A stretch of DNA of 64,000 nucleotides from Marinimicrobium koreense (GTDB lineage: Bacteria; Pseudomonadota; Gammaproteobacteria; Pseudomonadales; Cellvibrionaceae). This document shows positions 24,518 to 32,670 of this stretch, piece by piece (positions within the stretch are counted from its first letter, which is position 1; each line of letters opens with the position of its first letter). The notes below the pieces were generated by a model, which was not told where the DNA came from, searched no databases, and saw only the letters and a program-made list of their open reading frames with translations. The stretch covers positions 1,364,001-1,428,000 of the forward strand of contig NZ_RJUK01000001.1 of NCBI RefSeq assembly GCF_003762925.1. Direction: 5' to 3'. Made by a program: the position numbers and the translations under genes.

Positions 24518-26748
24518 TGAAAGCGCCACGCCTGATTAAATGGCTGTTCTATCTGAATTTGACGATCGTCGCCTTCCTGATCGGCTACAAGCTCTACCTC
24601 AACTTGGACCGCCCCGAGTACAACAGCCTGCACACGGAACAGCTACGCCTACTCAAAGATAACCTCGAATCCCGGGATGACTACCAGTTCGCGGTGGTAG
24701 GGAACATCAACAACTCGGTGGGCGTGTTTGAAAAGCGCATAATTCCCACGCTGAACCAGTCCGGCGTGAATTTTATGGTCTCCGCCGGTAATGCCGTCAG
24801 TGGCGGCGGTGAAGACAAATACCGTGCGCTCCACGGCACCCTGAGCCACCTGGACATTCCCTACCTGCTGACGTTCGGTGAGCAGGAGCACGAGGACTTC
24901 GGCAGCTTCCGGTTTTACGAGCAGTTCGGTCCCTATTTCTACAACTTCAAACTGGGAAACAGTCAGTTCATTTTTCTGGACAGCACCGGAAAAACCCCTT
25001 GGCGCTGGCAGATCGAATGGCTCAAGGGGTTGCTGGGCGACCCCCGGTCAGGCCCGGTGTTCCTCTTCCTTGGACATCCCCTCTATCCGGTCGAGCATGA
25101 GCTGCTGTTCGAGCGGGAAGACCAATACTTACAAGACCCCACATTCAAGGATGCACTGCTTGGTCTCATTCACCAGCACGATGTCACGGCGGTGTTTTCG
25201 GCCAACCTGCCGCTCTATTCCACACAAACCCATCAGGACACTCACTTCATTACCACGGGCGGTGGCGGCGGCCTGGTACTGAACGATGACGTCAGCTTTT
25301 ATCACTACGTCAAGGTCGCCGTGTCGGGTCGCGATGTGGAAATCACGATGGAGCGCCTTGACGTGGGCCAGCACCCGTTGCTCTCCACGCTGGAGAGCTT
25401 ATGGTTTTTCATCTACTCTCTGTTCTATGTCGGGTACGTCAACTTCATCCTCCTGGTCAGCGCTTTCACGGTAATCGCCATCAAGCTCTACCAGCGTATC
25501 GTGGTCGGGCAGGACTACTACCCGGACTTTGATCTGGACCCCACCCCTTGGCAGAGCGCCCCCCTGCGGGTGGCCATGTTCACCAACAACTATCTACCGT
25601 TTATTGGCGGGGTGCCGCTGTCGATTGAACGGCTGCGCTCTGGGCTGATTGCCCTGGGAAATTCCGTACTGGTGGTGGCACCACGGTATCGACGTCGGGA
25701 CCCTGAGGAATCCGGTGTGGTTCGCGCCCACTCGCTGCTGACACTCGGTGTTCGGGGCGAGTTCAGGCTCCCCAATATTTTCCTGAAACGGATTCGCCGT
25801 GCGGTGCAGGACTTCAAGCCGGACCTCATCCATGTCCATCATCCGATATGGATGGGCTCTCTCGGGCTGTGGCTGGCCCGACGTCTGGACATACCTTCGG
25901 TCTACACCTACCACACGCGGCTCGAGCACTACGCCCACTTCGTACCGCTCCCCGGTGCGCTGTTCCGCAACCTGATCTCCCACGGATTGATCAAGCGCTT
26001 TGCCAATCGATGCAGCGGGGTCATCGTACCCACCAACTCTGCCGAGGATTACCTGCGTATGATCGGGGTGAAAACCCCCATCTTTGTACAGCCCACCGGC
26101 ATTGACTATGACCGCTTTCAGACGGTGGACCATGCGGCCTTGGCGCGACTTCGCCAGCAATACACTCTGGAAGGAAAGCGGGTTCTGATCAGCGTGTCCC
26201 GATTGTCGACGGAAAAGAACATCGATTTTCTGCTGGATGCAATGGCTCGGCTCAAAGACCAGACCAAAACGCCCTTTCATTTATTGATGATCGGCGACGG
26301 GCATGAACGCCACCGCCTGCAACAGCGAATCGAACAGGAGGCACTGGCCGACCATATCACGCTGGTGGGCGCGATCGCCCCGGAGGACATGGCCACTTAC
26401 TACCGCCTTGGCGACCTCTTTGTCTTTGCTTCAAAATCGGAAACCCAGGGAATGGTCATCCTGGAGGCCATGGCCGCGTCCCTGCCCGTTGTCGCAGTGC
26501 GCTCCAGCGGCGTTGATGATGTGGTCCGGGAAGATGAAAACGGCTATAAAACGCCCGATAATCTGGAGGTCTGGTGCCAGCGGGCCCGCCAGTTGATCGA
26601 GGACGACACGCACCGTGATCTTCTTTCCCGGCAGGCACAATCGTTTGCACAGCAGTACTCCACCGACGCGTTTGCGCGTAACGTGAAAGGGATTTACAGT
26701 TGGCTGATGGCCGCCCACCATCAACATAAAAATCATTCAGAGTGGTAG
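24517..26748 (+). CDS. Fusion of a degenerate metallophosphoesterase domain and a GT4 glycosyltransferase
   Basis: A 743-residue two-domain membrane protein. One membrane segment (about 5-28) precedes a calcineurin-like phosphoesterase fold (about 55-285). The family's metal ligands look lost: the first GD motif reads VVGNINNS, the second reads SAGNAVSGGG, GNHE reads FGEQEHE, and the last GHxH is replaced by FSANLPLY; LGHPLYP is kept. A second hydrophobic stretch (about 295-327) leads to a complete GT4 domain (about 347-735). That domain has PFIGGVPLSIERL, the donor site GDGHERHR and the E-x7-E motif in SETQGMVILEAMA. It probably transfers a sugar to a lipid or glycan at the membrane. It overlaps the flippase-like gene by one base. 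Confidence 0.85.
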   Translation: MKAPRLIKWLFYLNLTIVAFLIGYKLYLNLDRPEYNSLHTEQLRLLKDNLESRDDYQFAVVGNINNSVGVFEKRIIPTLNQSGVNFMVSAGNAVSGGGEDKYRALHGTLSHLDIPYLLTFGEQEHEDFGSFRFYEQFGPYFYNFKLGNSQFIFLDSTGKTPWRWQIEWLKGLLGDPRSGPVFLFLGHPLYPVEHELLFEREDQYLQDPTFKDALLGLIHQHDVTAVFSANLPLYSTQTHQDTHFITTGGGGGLVLNDDVSFYHYVKVAVSGRDVEITMERLDVGQHPLLSTLESLWFFIYSLFYVGYVNFILLVSAFTVIAIKLYQRIVVGQDYYPDFDLDPTPWQSAPLRVAMFTNNYLPFIGGVPLSIERLRSGLIALGNSVLVVAPRYRRRDPEESGVVRAHSLLTLGVRGEFRLPNIFLKRIRRAVQDFKPDLIHVHHPIWMGSLGLWLARRLDIPSVYTYHTRLEHYAHFVPLPGALFRNLISHGLIKRFANRCSGVIVPTNSAEDYLRMIGVKTPIFVQPTGIDYDRFQTVDHAALARLRQQYTLEGKRVLISVSRLSTEKNIDFLLDAMARLKDQTKTPFHLLMIGDGHERHRLQQRIEQEALADHITLVGAIAPEDMATYYRLGDLFVFASKSETQGMVILEAMAASLPVVAVRSSGVDDVVREDENGYKTPDNLEVWCQRARQLIEDDTHRDLLSRQAQSFAQQYSTDAFARNVKGIYSWLMAAHHQHKNHSEW

Positions 26749-26833
26749 AACCACTTTCTTTACAGCAAAAACTTATAAGTTTCCGTTATCTAGACTGATT
26801 TCTAATAACAAAGGTGGGTTGAGTGGCCTACCG

Positions 26834-26862
26834 TTGACGGTGTCGCCAAAATGACATATACA
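26834..26862 (+). promoter_or_regulatory. Sigma-70 promoter for the small secreted protein gene
   Basis: TTGACG (26834-26839) and TATACA (26857-26862) are separated by exactly 17 bases, a near-consensus sigma-70 promoter, about 45 bases before the ATG at 26908. It shows that the gene is transcribed independently of the glycosyltransferase fusion upstream. Confidence 0.7.
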
Positions 26863-26907
26863 AGGCACTACGCTGTACAAAATTCATAACAAACCACTGG
26901 CGCGACT

Positions 26908-27429
26908 ATGAAAAAACTATTTATTCTACTCAGTCTTCTGGTGTGCCTACCCAGCCAAGCCTGCGATGAAACCTGCAAGCGCGAGGCGGCCATGGAAGAG
27001 CACGGTGTCAAATTCCCCAGCTACCTCACGGCGTCCTACTGTCAAGACACCAGCGTCGCATTTCTTTTGCGCGCGCGGGAGAGCCTGCAAAGCTATCGGG
27101 ATGAGAAGCTGACCTCCGGCCATAAAGGAGGGATGCGCAACATCAGCAACTTCCTGAAGCAGCGCAAGCAATGGCTTGAAGAGTGTGATCAATATCTGGC
27201 CCTGACCGGTCAGGGACGGGTATTCCGCGATGAGGCCACCACCCAGAATATTCTGACGGCCATCGATTCAACCACCGCGGAACTCGACCGTCTGGTCGCC
27301 AGCGGCGGCGGTGTTCACGCGCCCGCCAGTCAGGCGGAAATGGCGGGTGTGCGGATGGATCAGTTGTTTATGGTAGTCGACAACCACCGGACCGATCTGC
27401 AACTGCGTGGTCAACTGGTAATCCGCTAG
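26908..27429 (+). CDS. Secreted protein of unknown function
   Basis: A 173-residue protein not assigned to a family. The first 18 residues form a clean Sec signal peptide (MKKLFILLSLLVCLPSQA, cleavage before C19). The mature part is helical and carries four cysteines (CDETC near the new N-terminus, YCQD, and EECDQYL), which could form disulfides in the periplasm. An alternative is lipidation at C19, but LPSQAC is a poor lipobox. The gene has its own strong promoter and ends convergently with the next gene, the two stop codons sharing a CTAG. Confidence 0.8.
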   Translation: MKKLFILLSLLVCLPSQACDETCKREAAMEEHGVKFPSYLTASYCQDTSVAFLLRARESLQSYRDEKLTSGHKGGMRNISNFLKQRKQWLEECDQYLALTGQGRVFRDEATTQNILTAIDSTTAELDRLVASGGGVHAPASQAEMAGVRMDQLFMVVDNHRTDLQLRGQLVIR

Positions 27430-27770
27430 TCCCTTTTTTTGAGCGACAGCTTGGGCCGCGCGGGGCGGTCCTTGCGCTGCTCAGCAAACTGCTTGGCACT
27501 TTCTTCCGCCCGACGGGCGCGACTGTTCACGACCGTAGAGCGCTTCTGGGAGCCAGCATCCGAGCCGTTGGCGGCCGCAGCCAGCGCCTCCATACCCGAG
27601 CGTAGCAGCCGTGCCTGATCGGCAAAGCTCAACCCTTTCGGATAGTTTGCCGGCGCGACCCCGGTGGGGTTGCGTACATCCCCCTCCACTTCCAGACTGA
27701 AACCGCTCGGGTGCTCCGCCCGGCCTCGGGCCAGATCCAGGGTCCATGTTTGGTAATCCAGGGATTCCAT
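27426..27770 (-). CDS. Conserved hypothetical cytoplasmic protein
   Basis: A 114-residue protein with no family that I recognise. The N-terminal half (LDYQTWTLDLARGRAEHPSGFSLEVEG) looks folded. The C-terminal third is highly charged and low complexity (RARRAEESAKQFAEQRKDRPARPKLSLKKRD), suggesting a disordered basic tail. There are no cysteines or membrane segments. Its stop overlaps the convergent secreted protein gene by four bases, and trhO lies 44 bases upstream on the same strand, so the two may be co-transcribed. Gene status rests on open length, codon position bias and close packing. Confidence 0.7.
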   Translation of the reverse strand: MESLDYQTWTLDLARGRAEHPSGFSLEVEGDVRNPTGVAPANYPKGLSFADQARLLRSGMEALAAAANGSDAGSQKRSTVVNSRARRAEESAKQFAEQRKDRPARPKLSLKKRD

Positions 27771-27814
27771 GGGTCAATCTCCGTTGGGGGAAGTGGCAGC
27801 GGCGCCCTTCCAGA

Positions 27815-28762
27815 TCACGATTGGGTGGTGGCCCGACACTGGCGCGCCGGCGGAGCGGCACCAATATGGGCCTCGTTGCGCTGACGCGCCAGTTCAATCT
27901 GTTTCTGCCGCTCAGCGAAACGGGCCTTCTGGTCGTCCGTCAATTGGTGGTAACAGCGCGGACAACTGACGCCTTTCATATACTCTGGCGCCTGCTTGTC
28001 TTCTTCCGTGATCGGGTGACGACAGCCATGGCACTGATCATAGGTGCCGGGCTCAAGGCGGTGATTGACCGCGACGCGGTTATCAAACACAAAACACTCA
28101 CCCCGCCAAAGGCTCTCTTCCTCGGGGACTTCCTCCAGGTATTTGAGAATGCCGCCTTGAAGGTGGTACACCTCATCAAAGCCCTGCGCTTTCATATATG
28201 CCGTGGCCTTCTCGCACCGAATGCCGCCCGTGCAGAACATGGCCACTTTCTTGTAGCGCGAAGGATCGAGGTTATCCTGCACGTACTGGGGGAATTCGCG
28301 GAATGTCTCGGTCTGCGGGTCAAGCGCCCGCTCAAAACTCCCGATCGCATACTCATAATGGTTGCGGGTATCGATAACGAGCACTTCGGGGTCAGATATC
28401 AGTGCATTCCAGTCGCTCGGCGGCACGTAAGTGCCCACGCTCTGGCGAGGATCAATACCCTCCACGCCCATGGTCACGATTTCCTTCTTGAGCTTGACCT
28501 TCATGCGATAAAACGGCTGTTCATCGCTTGGAGACTCCTTGTGCTCCAGATCCGCCAGTCGCGGGTCCGAGCGCAGGTAGTCAAGCAAGCCATCAATGCC
28601 CTCACGGGAGCCGGCAACCGTGCCGTTGATGCCTTCATGGGCCAGCAGCAGCGTGCCTTTCAGACCCAACGCCACGCAGCGCTCCCGCAGGGGATCACTG
28701 ATCTCCTGGAAGTCCGGCAGAGAGGCAAATTTATACAGGGCGGCAACAACAAAAGCACTCAT
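27815..28762 (-). CDS. trhO: tRNA uridine(34) hydroxylase (rhodanese family)
   Basis: TrhO (YceA) makes 5-hydroxyuridine at the wobble position of several tRNAs using oxygen. The 315-residue protein has an N-terminal acylphosphatase-like part ([24 protein letters not shown]). The central rhodanese domain has [21 protein letters not shown] and the active-site loop [16 protein letters not shown]. The C-terminal part has a Cys-rich segment ([15 protein letters not shown]) that may bind zinc. The start [15 protein letters not shown] was chosen over an ATG 14 codons upstream because it matches the family start. Confidence 0.95.
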   Translation of the reverse strand: MSAFVVAALYKFASLPDFQEISDPLRERCVALGLKGTLLLAHEGINGTVAGSREGIDGLLDYLRSDPRLADLEHKESPSDEQPFYRMKVKLKKEIVTMGVEGIDPRQSVGTYVPPSDWNALISDPEVLVIDTRNHYEYAIGSFERALDPQTETFREFPQYVQDNLDPSRYKKVAMFCTGGIRCEKATAYMKAQGFDEVYHLQGGILKYLEEVPEEESLWRGECFVFDNRVAVNHRLEPGTYDQCHGCRHPITEEDKQAPEYMKGVSCPRCYHQLTDDQKARFAERQKQIELARQRNEAHIGAAPPARQCRATTQS

Positions 28763-28869
28763 GGGAAGACAATAAACCTCGGGGAACTGACAGAAAGCGC
28801 GCATTATAAACGCTTAAATTTTGAACAACCAGCTTCAACCGGTGAATTGACGGGTCAATTCACCGGATT

Positions 28870-29187
28870 TCAGGACTTGGCGCCACCGCCCAGGCAGGGG
28901 GGCGAGCCCGGGACCTGATTCGCGTCGCGCCACTCCTCTGGGCTGTAGGTGTGCAGCGCCAGGGCATGGACCGGACCTCGTAGCTGCTCGGCGAGCGCTC
29001 CATAAACCGCCTGATGACGCTGCACTTGCCGCTTGCCAACAAAGGCCTCTGAGGCCAGAACGACCTTGAAATGACTCTCCGAGCCGGGGGGCACATTATG
29101 CTGGTGGCTTTCATTGAGCACCTCCAGATGGAGGGGCTCGAAGGCCTCTGTCAAAGCACGGTGAATAGACGTTTCTACCGGTTTCAT
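28870..29187 (-). CDS. bolA: BolA-family protein
   Basis: BolA proteins partner with monothiol glutaredoxins in iron-sulfur trafficking, and E. coli BolA also affects cell shape and biofilm genes. The 105-residue protein has the family core: FEPLHLEVLNESHQHNVPPGSESHFKVVLASEAF, then the conserved RQVQRHQAVYGALAEQLRGPVHALALHTYSPEEW, with the invariant His in ALHT. Length and motif fit BolA itself better than the shorter IbaG. A mildly disordered tail follows (GGGAKS end). It is upstream of trhO on the same strand with a 107-base gap. Confidence 0.93.
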   Translation of the reverse strand: MKPVETSIHRALTEAFEPLHLEVLNESHQHNVPPGSESHFKVVLASEAFVGKRQVQRHQAVYGALAEQLRGPVHALALHTYSPEEWRDANQVPGSPPCLGGGAKS

Positions 29188-29273
29188 ACTCTACTCCACA
29201 AAATTTGTCGGCATTTTACCGATTGCCGACTACACTGTGTTAATTCAACTCTCAAAAAAAACGATTGACCGCC

Positions 29274-29474
29274 ATGCACCGCCCAGACTCGATTTTCATC
29301 AACCGCCGTCGCGGACTGGACCGCCGCCGGGAACCAGATCCCTGTGCCGACATGCCCATGGACCTGTATCATCGCAAGCGCCGCAAATCACTGGATCGGC
29401 GCACCCCGGGCCGTTCGCTGGAACAGGACTACTACGCCTACTTCAGCGAGGGCGGCCTCTACTCCCACCATTGA
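29274..29474 (+). CDS. Small basic protein of unknown function
   Basis: A 66-residue protein, strongly basic, with two Arg-rich repeats (INRRRGLDRRREPDPCADMPMDLY and HRKRRKSLDRRTPGR) and an acidic aromatic end (LEQDYYAYFSEGGLYSHH). The repeated RR-x-x-x-DRR pattern suggests an internal duplication and possible nucleic acid or membrane binding, which is inference. The ATG at 29274 is preferred to an in-frame TTG at 29265. It is divergent from bolA and convergent with the Zor-like operon. I recall similar small proteins in related genomes but no function. Confidence 0.62.
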   Translation: MHRPDSIFINRRRGLDRRREPDPCADMPMDLYHRKRRKSLDRRTPGRSLEQDYYAYFSEGGLYSHH

Positions 29475-29498
29475 AGCTCCATCGGCGCTGAGCCTGCT

Positions 29499-30038
29499 TC
29501 AGGCGACGACATCCAGCGCTCGCAACACCTCGGACGTGATGGGATAGACCGGGTAGTCACGGAAAAAATCCGCCAGATCAAAGGCCTCCAACACCCGTTC
29601 GCTGTAGTCCCGATGCCGGGCTCGCGCGGCGTCAAAGCCGCGAAACTGCAGTTGCTGCAAGCACTCCGGACACACCCGCCAAGGCCAGGGGTCCGGCTCC
29701 GGTAACCGGGTGGCCACCGACAAGCGCAGATCCGGTTGCTGCCGGCGCAACTGTTGCAGCGTCCGGCAGTACGCCAGGTGGTACCCCGGCGCCGCCCAAC
29801 TCTGTCCCGGCGCCTGACCCCATACCAGAACCCGGCTGTTTTTATATGCCAGCGTATAATCGTGCAGGCACCGTAAGGCCGACCATCCCAGCGTCAGGCC
29901 CGTGAGGAGCTCTTCCCGTTCCCGGGCGGTGAGGTGCAGTTGAGGATCAAAAAACTCGAACGCCCCCAATTGCTCCGCCCCGAGAGAGGCCCGCAAGCGG
30001 TTGAACGGCTCGAACTCCAGAAAGTCCGGCAGCTTCAC
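29499..30038 (-). CDS. Unrecognised third protein of a ZorAB-like operon
   Basis: A 179-residue soluble protein that I cannot place. It has a helical N-terminal half (AREREELLTGLTLGWSALRCLHDYTL), a central strand with VLVWGQAPGQSW and a single CPEC pair (VCPECLQQLQF, about 122-132). It ends in FFRDYPVYPITSEVLRALDVVA. With one CxxC only, zinc would need other ligands, perhaps the conserved-looking Cys and His in LRCLHDY and HLAYCRTL. Its ATG overlaps the stop of the ZorB-like gene (ATGA), so it is translated with the motor proteins. Size and motifs do not match ZorC, ZorD, ZorE, ZorF or ZorG as I know them. Confidence 0.75.
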   Translation of the reverse strand: MKLPDFLEFEPFNRLRASLGAEQLGAFEFFDPQLHLTAREREELLTGLTLGWSALRCLHDYTLAYKNSRVLVWGQAPGQSWAAPGYHLAYCRTLQQLRRQQPDLRLSVATRLPEPDPWPWRVCPECLQQLQFRGFDAARARHRDYSERVLEAFDLADFFRDYPVYPITSEVLRALDVVA

Positions 30039-30766
30039 GAGCGCTCCTCGCTGAGCAACCCTTCAATACGGGATTCCGCATCGGTACGCAGCCGGAACTC
30101 AACCCGACGGGAGCGGATCTCGTCCTCCTGGCCGTTTCGGGTCACCACCTTGGAGGAGGACAGTCCATTGGCGGTCAAGTGCGCCTTGATCCAGGCTCGC
30201 TCCGACTCCACGTCCGGCAGGCTTAGCAGGTAAGCCAGGGTAGTGCGGGTTCGAGCCTGGGACAGCGCCATGTTGCGAATATAAGCCTCCCGCTCCGGCA
30301 GATTGCCCCAGTCGCTGGAGGTGTGGCCTTCAATCCGCACCTCGAGAATGTCGTCCCGGTATTTGGGGGAGGTGATGATCGCCAGGTAGCGCGGGAAGAA
30401 ATCGGACAATATCGCCTCAAATGCGGGACGCAGGGTGTCTTCCCCCTGGGGAAAGAGTACTTCGGTGTCGTAAAAGCGCAGGCTGAGATCCCGATTGAGT
30501 TCGGCTCCCCAGCGCGGCAGGTCGTCTCCAAACTCCTCCTGAAGATCGTCGTACAGCTGGGTTTTCAGACGATCGTAGAGCACCGCCACATCGCGAATTT
30601 TACGGCTTTCGATCTCGAGCTGAACCATGTAGACCACGGCAATCAAAAGGAACACCATCATCAGGCCCCCCATCAGATCACTGACGGAGACCCAGTGCTC
30701 CTCGTGCTCTACATCATGGTTGGGCCGGGGTGCGAGCGGATTTTGATGATTGGGACGCTGAGTCAT
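30035..30766 (-). CDS. ZorB/MotB-like peptidoglycan-anchored stator protein
   Basis: A 243-residue protein with one membrane helix (about 31-48) directly after an Asp in VSVSDLMGGLMMVFLL. This has the same form as the proton-carrying Asp of MotB and ZorB. The periplasmic part ends in an OmpA-like peptidoglycan-binding domain: DTEVLFPQGEDTLRP, VRIEGHTSSDWG, NMALSQARTRTTLAYLL and RSRRVEFRLRT. The ATG at 30766 was preferred to one six codons earlier. It overlaps the ZorA-like gene by 53 bases and the downstream gene by four. In family terms it is the B half of a 5:2 ion-driven motor. Confidence 0.86.
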   Translation of the reverse strand: MTQRPNHQNPLAPRPNHDVEHEEHWVSVSDLMGGLMMVFLLIAVVYMVQLEIESRKIRDVAVLYDRLKTQLYDDLQEEFGDDLPRWGAELNRDLSLRFYDTEVLFPQGEDTLRPAFEAILSDFFPRYLAIITSPKYRDDILEVRIEGHTSSDWGNLPEREAYIRNMALSQARTRTTLAYLLSLPDVESERAWIKAHLTANGLSSSKVVTRNGQEDEIRSRRVEFRLRTDAESRIEGLLSEERS

Positions 30767-32033
30767 GAGTGGTATCGGGGCCATTGGAATCAGTAATCGC
30801 GCCGCTGGCCTGAACCAGTGCGCGCAACTTGTCGGTCAGCGGTGAATAGTCGTTGACGAACTTCTCGGACAGTGACGTCAATTGATAGCCAAAGGTGGTC
30901 AGCGCTTTGGTCAGCTCACGCTCCAGCGCGTTATCAAGCGCCTCCAACTGACTGCCGGTACGGTCCACCAGGGCTTCCACCTGTTGGTGCAGACCGCTCT
31001 GGGACTGAGTCAGACTGTCGGCCAGGTTCCTATGCACTTCCGCCGACGTGTCCCTCAGTGCCCGGGAGGCTTCATCCAGCACCTGACTCAGCTGCTGTTG
31101 GTTCCGGGTCACGCTGTCCGCCAGCTGATCCGTGAGTGCATCCACCCTTCCCTCCAGAGAGGGTAGACCGGCCGCCGCTTTTTCGGCCACCGTCGACAGC
31201 TGGGACAGATACTGATCCAGCCCCTGAGCCTGCGCTTGCAGCGCTTCCATCAGCCCACCAAGAGACTCGGACACCTGGTTGAACACCTCGGAGTGGGTGA
31301 CTACTTTCTCATACGCCCGGCTGGCCTTGTCGAGCAACTCGCCATTGGACTTCTGAGTCACCAGAAGCTCCTGCAGTTCGGTTTTGTAGTTCTGCTGCCA
31401 GAGCAGCATATTGCCGACCGCTTCATTGAGCTTCTTGAAGTTTTCGCCGTACTGGACGTCGATCTGGGCATTGAAGTCGGTAAGCACGGTCTCCAACGCG
31501 CGAATCAGCGCCTGGGTGTTGGCCTCGGTCATATCAGCCTGATACTGCTCCAGAGACTGCTTCAGCCCCCGGATTTCGTCCTGCTGTTGCTGGCGCAAGC
31601 CCTGCACAGCAGCGTTCAGACCACCGGCATCGGGATCGGACAGGGATTGGTGAATATCGGATAGCAGATTGGCCAGATCATCGACCGTGGCCGCCTCGTA
31701 GCTGGACTGGCGCCGATGCTGGCGCAGCGTCGTGGCCAAGTGACGGAACTTGACCAGCAAGGCGCCCAACAGGCCGGCAATGGAGGTCCAGAAGGCGGTC
31801 TGAAGCCCCTCGATCAATCCCGGCACGCTGGACTGAATATCCGTCGTATCAAACTCCAGCAGACCCAACGCCACCCCGATAAAGGTACCGAAAATACCCG
31901 TACTGGTGAGAATGGTCGGAGCGTGTACCGCACTTTGAGAGGAGTAGCCCGGCCCGATGAAATAGACCGTCATCAGCACGATCAATGCCATCAAAACCAG
32001 TGACAGGGTGGAGAATTCGAGCAAGAAGTCCAT
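30714..32033 (-). CDS. ZorA/MotA-TolQ-ExbB-like proton channel with long coiled-coil tail
   Basis: A 439-residue protein. Three hydrophobic segments lie at the N-terminus (about 8-28; GIFGTFIGVALGLL about 47-60; GLQTAFWTSIAGLLGALLVKF about 74-94). These carry the signature glycine and Thr/Ser-rich pore helices of the MotA/TolQ/ExbB and ZorA families. The remaining 320 residues are a predicted long alpha-helical coiled coil, rich in Gln, Leu and Ala, projecting into the cytoplasm as the ZorA tail does. The tail seems shorter than that of the Zorya ZorA proteins I know. It is first in a three-gene overlapping operon; dgkA lies 103 bases upstream on the same strand. Confidence 0.87.
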   Translation of the reverse strand: MDFLLEFSTLSLVLMALIVLMTVYFIGPGYSSQSAVHAPTILTSTGIFGTFIGVALGLLEFDTTDIQSSVPGLIEGLQTAFWTSIAGLLGALLVKFRHLATTLRQHRRQSSYEAATVDDLANLLSDIHQSLSDPDAGGLNAAVQGLRQQQQDEIRGLKQSLEQYQADMTEANTQALIRALETVLTDFNAQIDVQYGENFKKLNEAVGNMLLWQQNYKTELQELLVTQKSNGELLDKASRAYEKVVTHSEVFNQVSESLGGLMEALQAQAQGLDQYLSQLSTVAEKAAAGLPSLEGRVDALTDQLADSVTRNQQQLSQVLDEASRALRDTSAEVHRNLADSLTQSQSGLHQQVEALVDRTGSQLEALDNALERELTKALTTFGYQLTSLSEKFVNDYSPLTDKLRALVQASGAITDSNGPDTTHDSASQSSKSARTPAQP

Positions 32034-32136
32034 AGAGGCCTGAGTCTGTGTGCCGTCTCGGCGTTAACGTCGGTCACGAGTGTAGCCTATTCGCCCCCCG
32101 GTCGACCACTGCCGAACTCTCTCGCTCCAGTTCCTC

Positions 32137-32508
32137 TCAGAGAAACCGGGCCACTCCCACGCTGAGCCAGATGATGGCCAGCAGGATCAGACTGACCAGC
32201 ACCAGAGCCGAGCCCATATCCTTGGCGCGGCCCGCAAGCACATGCATTTCATCTCCCGTGCGATCAATCGCCGCCTCAATCGCCGAGTTCGCCAGCTCCG
32301 CCATGATGACCCAGAACACACTGGCCACCAGCAACAACCGCTCCATGAGCGTCGTCCCCAACCAGAGCGAGGCCGGCAGCAGGATAACCGCCAATAGGAC
32401 CTCCTGGCGGAACGCCGCCTCGAAGCGCCAGGCTGCGGCGAAGCCGTGCATGGAGTACCCGAAGGCATCAACAATCCGGCGTAAACCGGTTTTTCCGGGT
32501 TTGGGCAT
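32137..32508 (-). CDS. dgkA: Diacylglycerol kinase
   Basis: DgkA phosphorylates diacylglycerol to phosphatidic acid in the inner membrane, recycling lipid released by osmoregulated glucan synthesis. The 123-residue protein has the family motif FRQEVLLA and three membrane helices. The signature ELANSAIEAAIDRTGDEMHVLAGRAKDMGSALVL (about 68-101) carries the catalytic Glu and the Asn and Asp residues for metal-ATP. The start MPKPGKTGLRRIVDAFGYS was chosen because the longer open frame runs 63 codons into non-homologous sequence. It lies opposite a PAP2 phosphatase gene. Confidence 0.95.
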   Translation of the reverse strand: MPKPGKTGLRRIVDAFGYSMHGFAAAWRFEAAFRQEVLLAVILLPASLWLGTTLMERLLLVASVFWVIMAELANSAIEAAIDRTGDEMHVLAGRAKDMGSALVLVSLILLAIIWLSVGVARFL

Positions 32509-32670
32509 AAGGGGGTAATACTCCTGGATAATCGGTAATGCCGGGTACGTTAACGGATTGTTGCGGCGATGGAAATCCCGCCCGTTCACTGTCATGGAAG
32601 ATTCACAATGGAGTGCTATCAATACGCTGTCGGCGGCTGAAGTCCCAAGACCCAACCAAGGCGGTGACCT

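Noticed and set aside
29499-32033. A complete known Zorya type I, II or III system
   Set aside because: No helicase-nuclease, HNH, DUF3644 or other described effector gene is adjacent; only the A and B components and an unknown third protein are present.
30035-32033. Flagellar MotA-MotB or Tol-Pal pair
   Set aside because: The A protein has a very long coiled-coil tail unlike MotA or TolQ, no tolR/tolA/tolB/pal or flagellar genes are near, and the overlapping third gene is not a Tol component.
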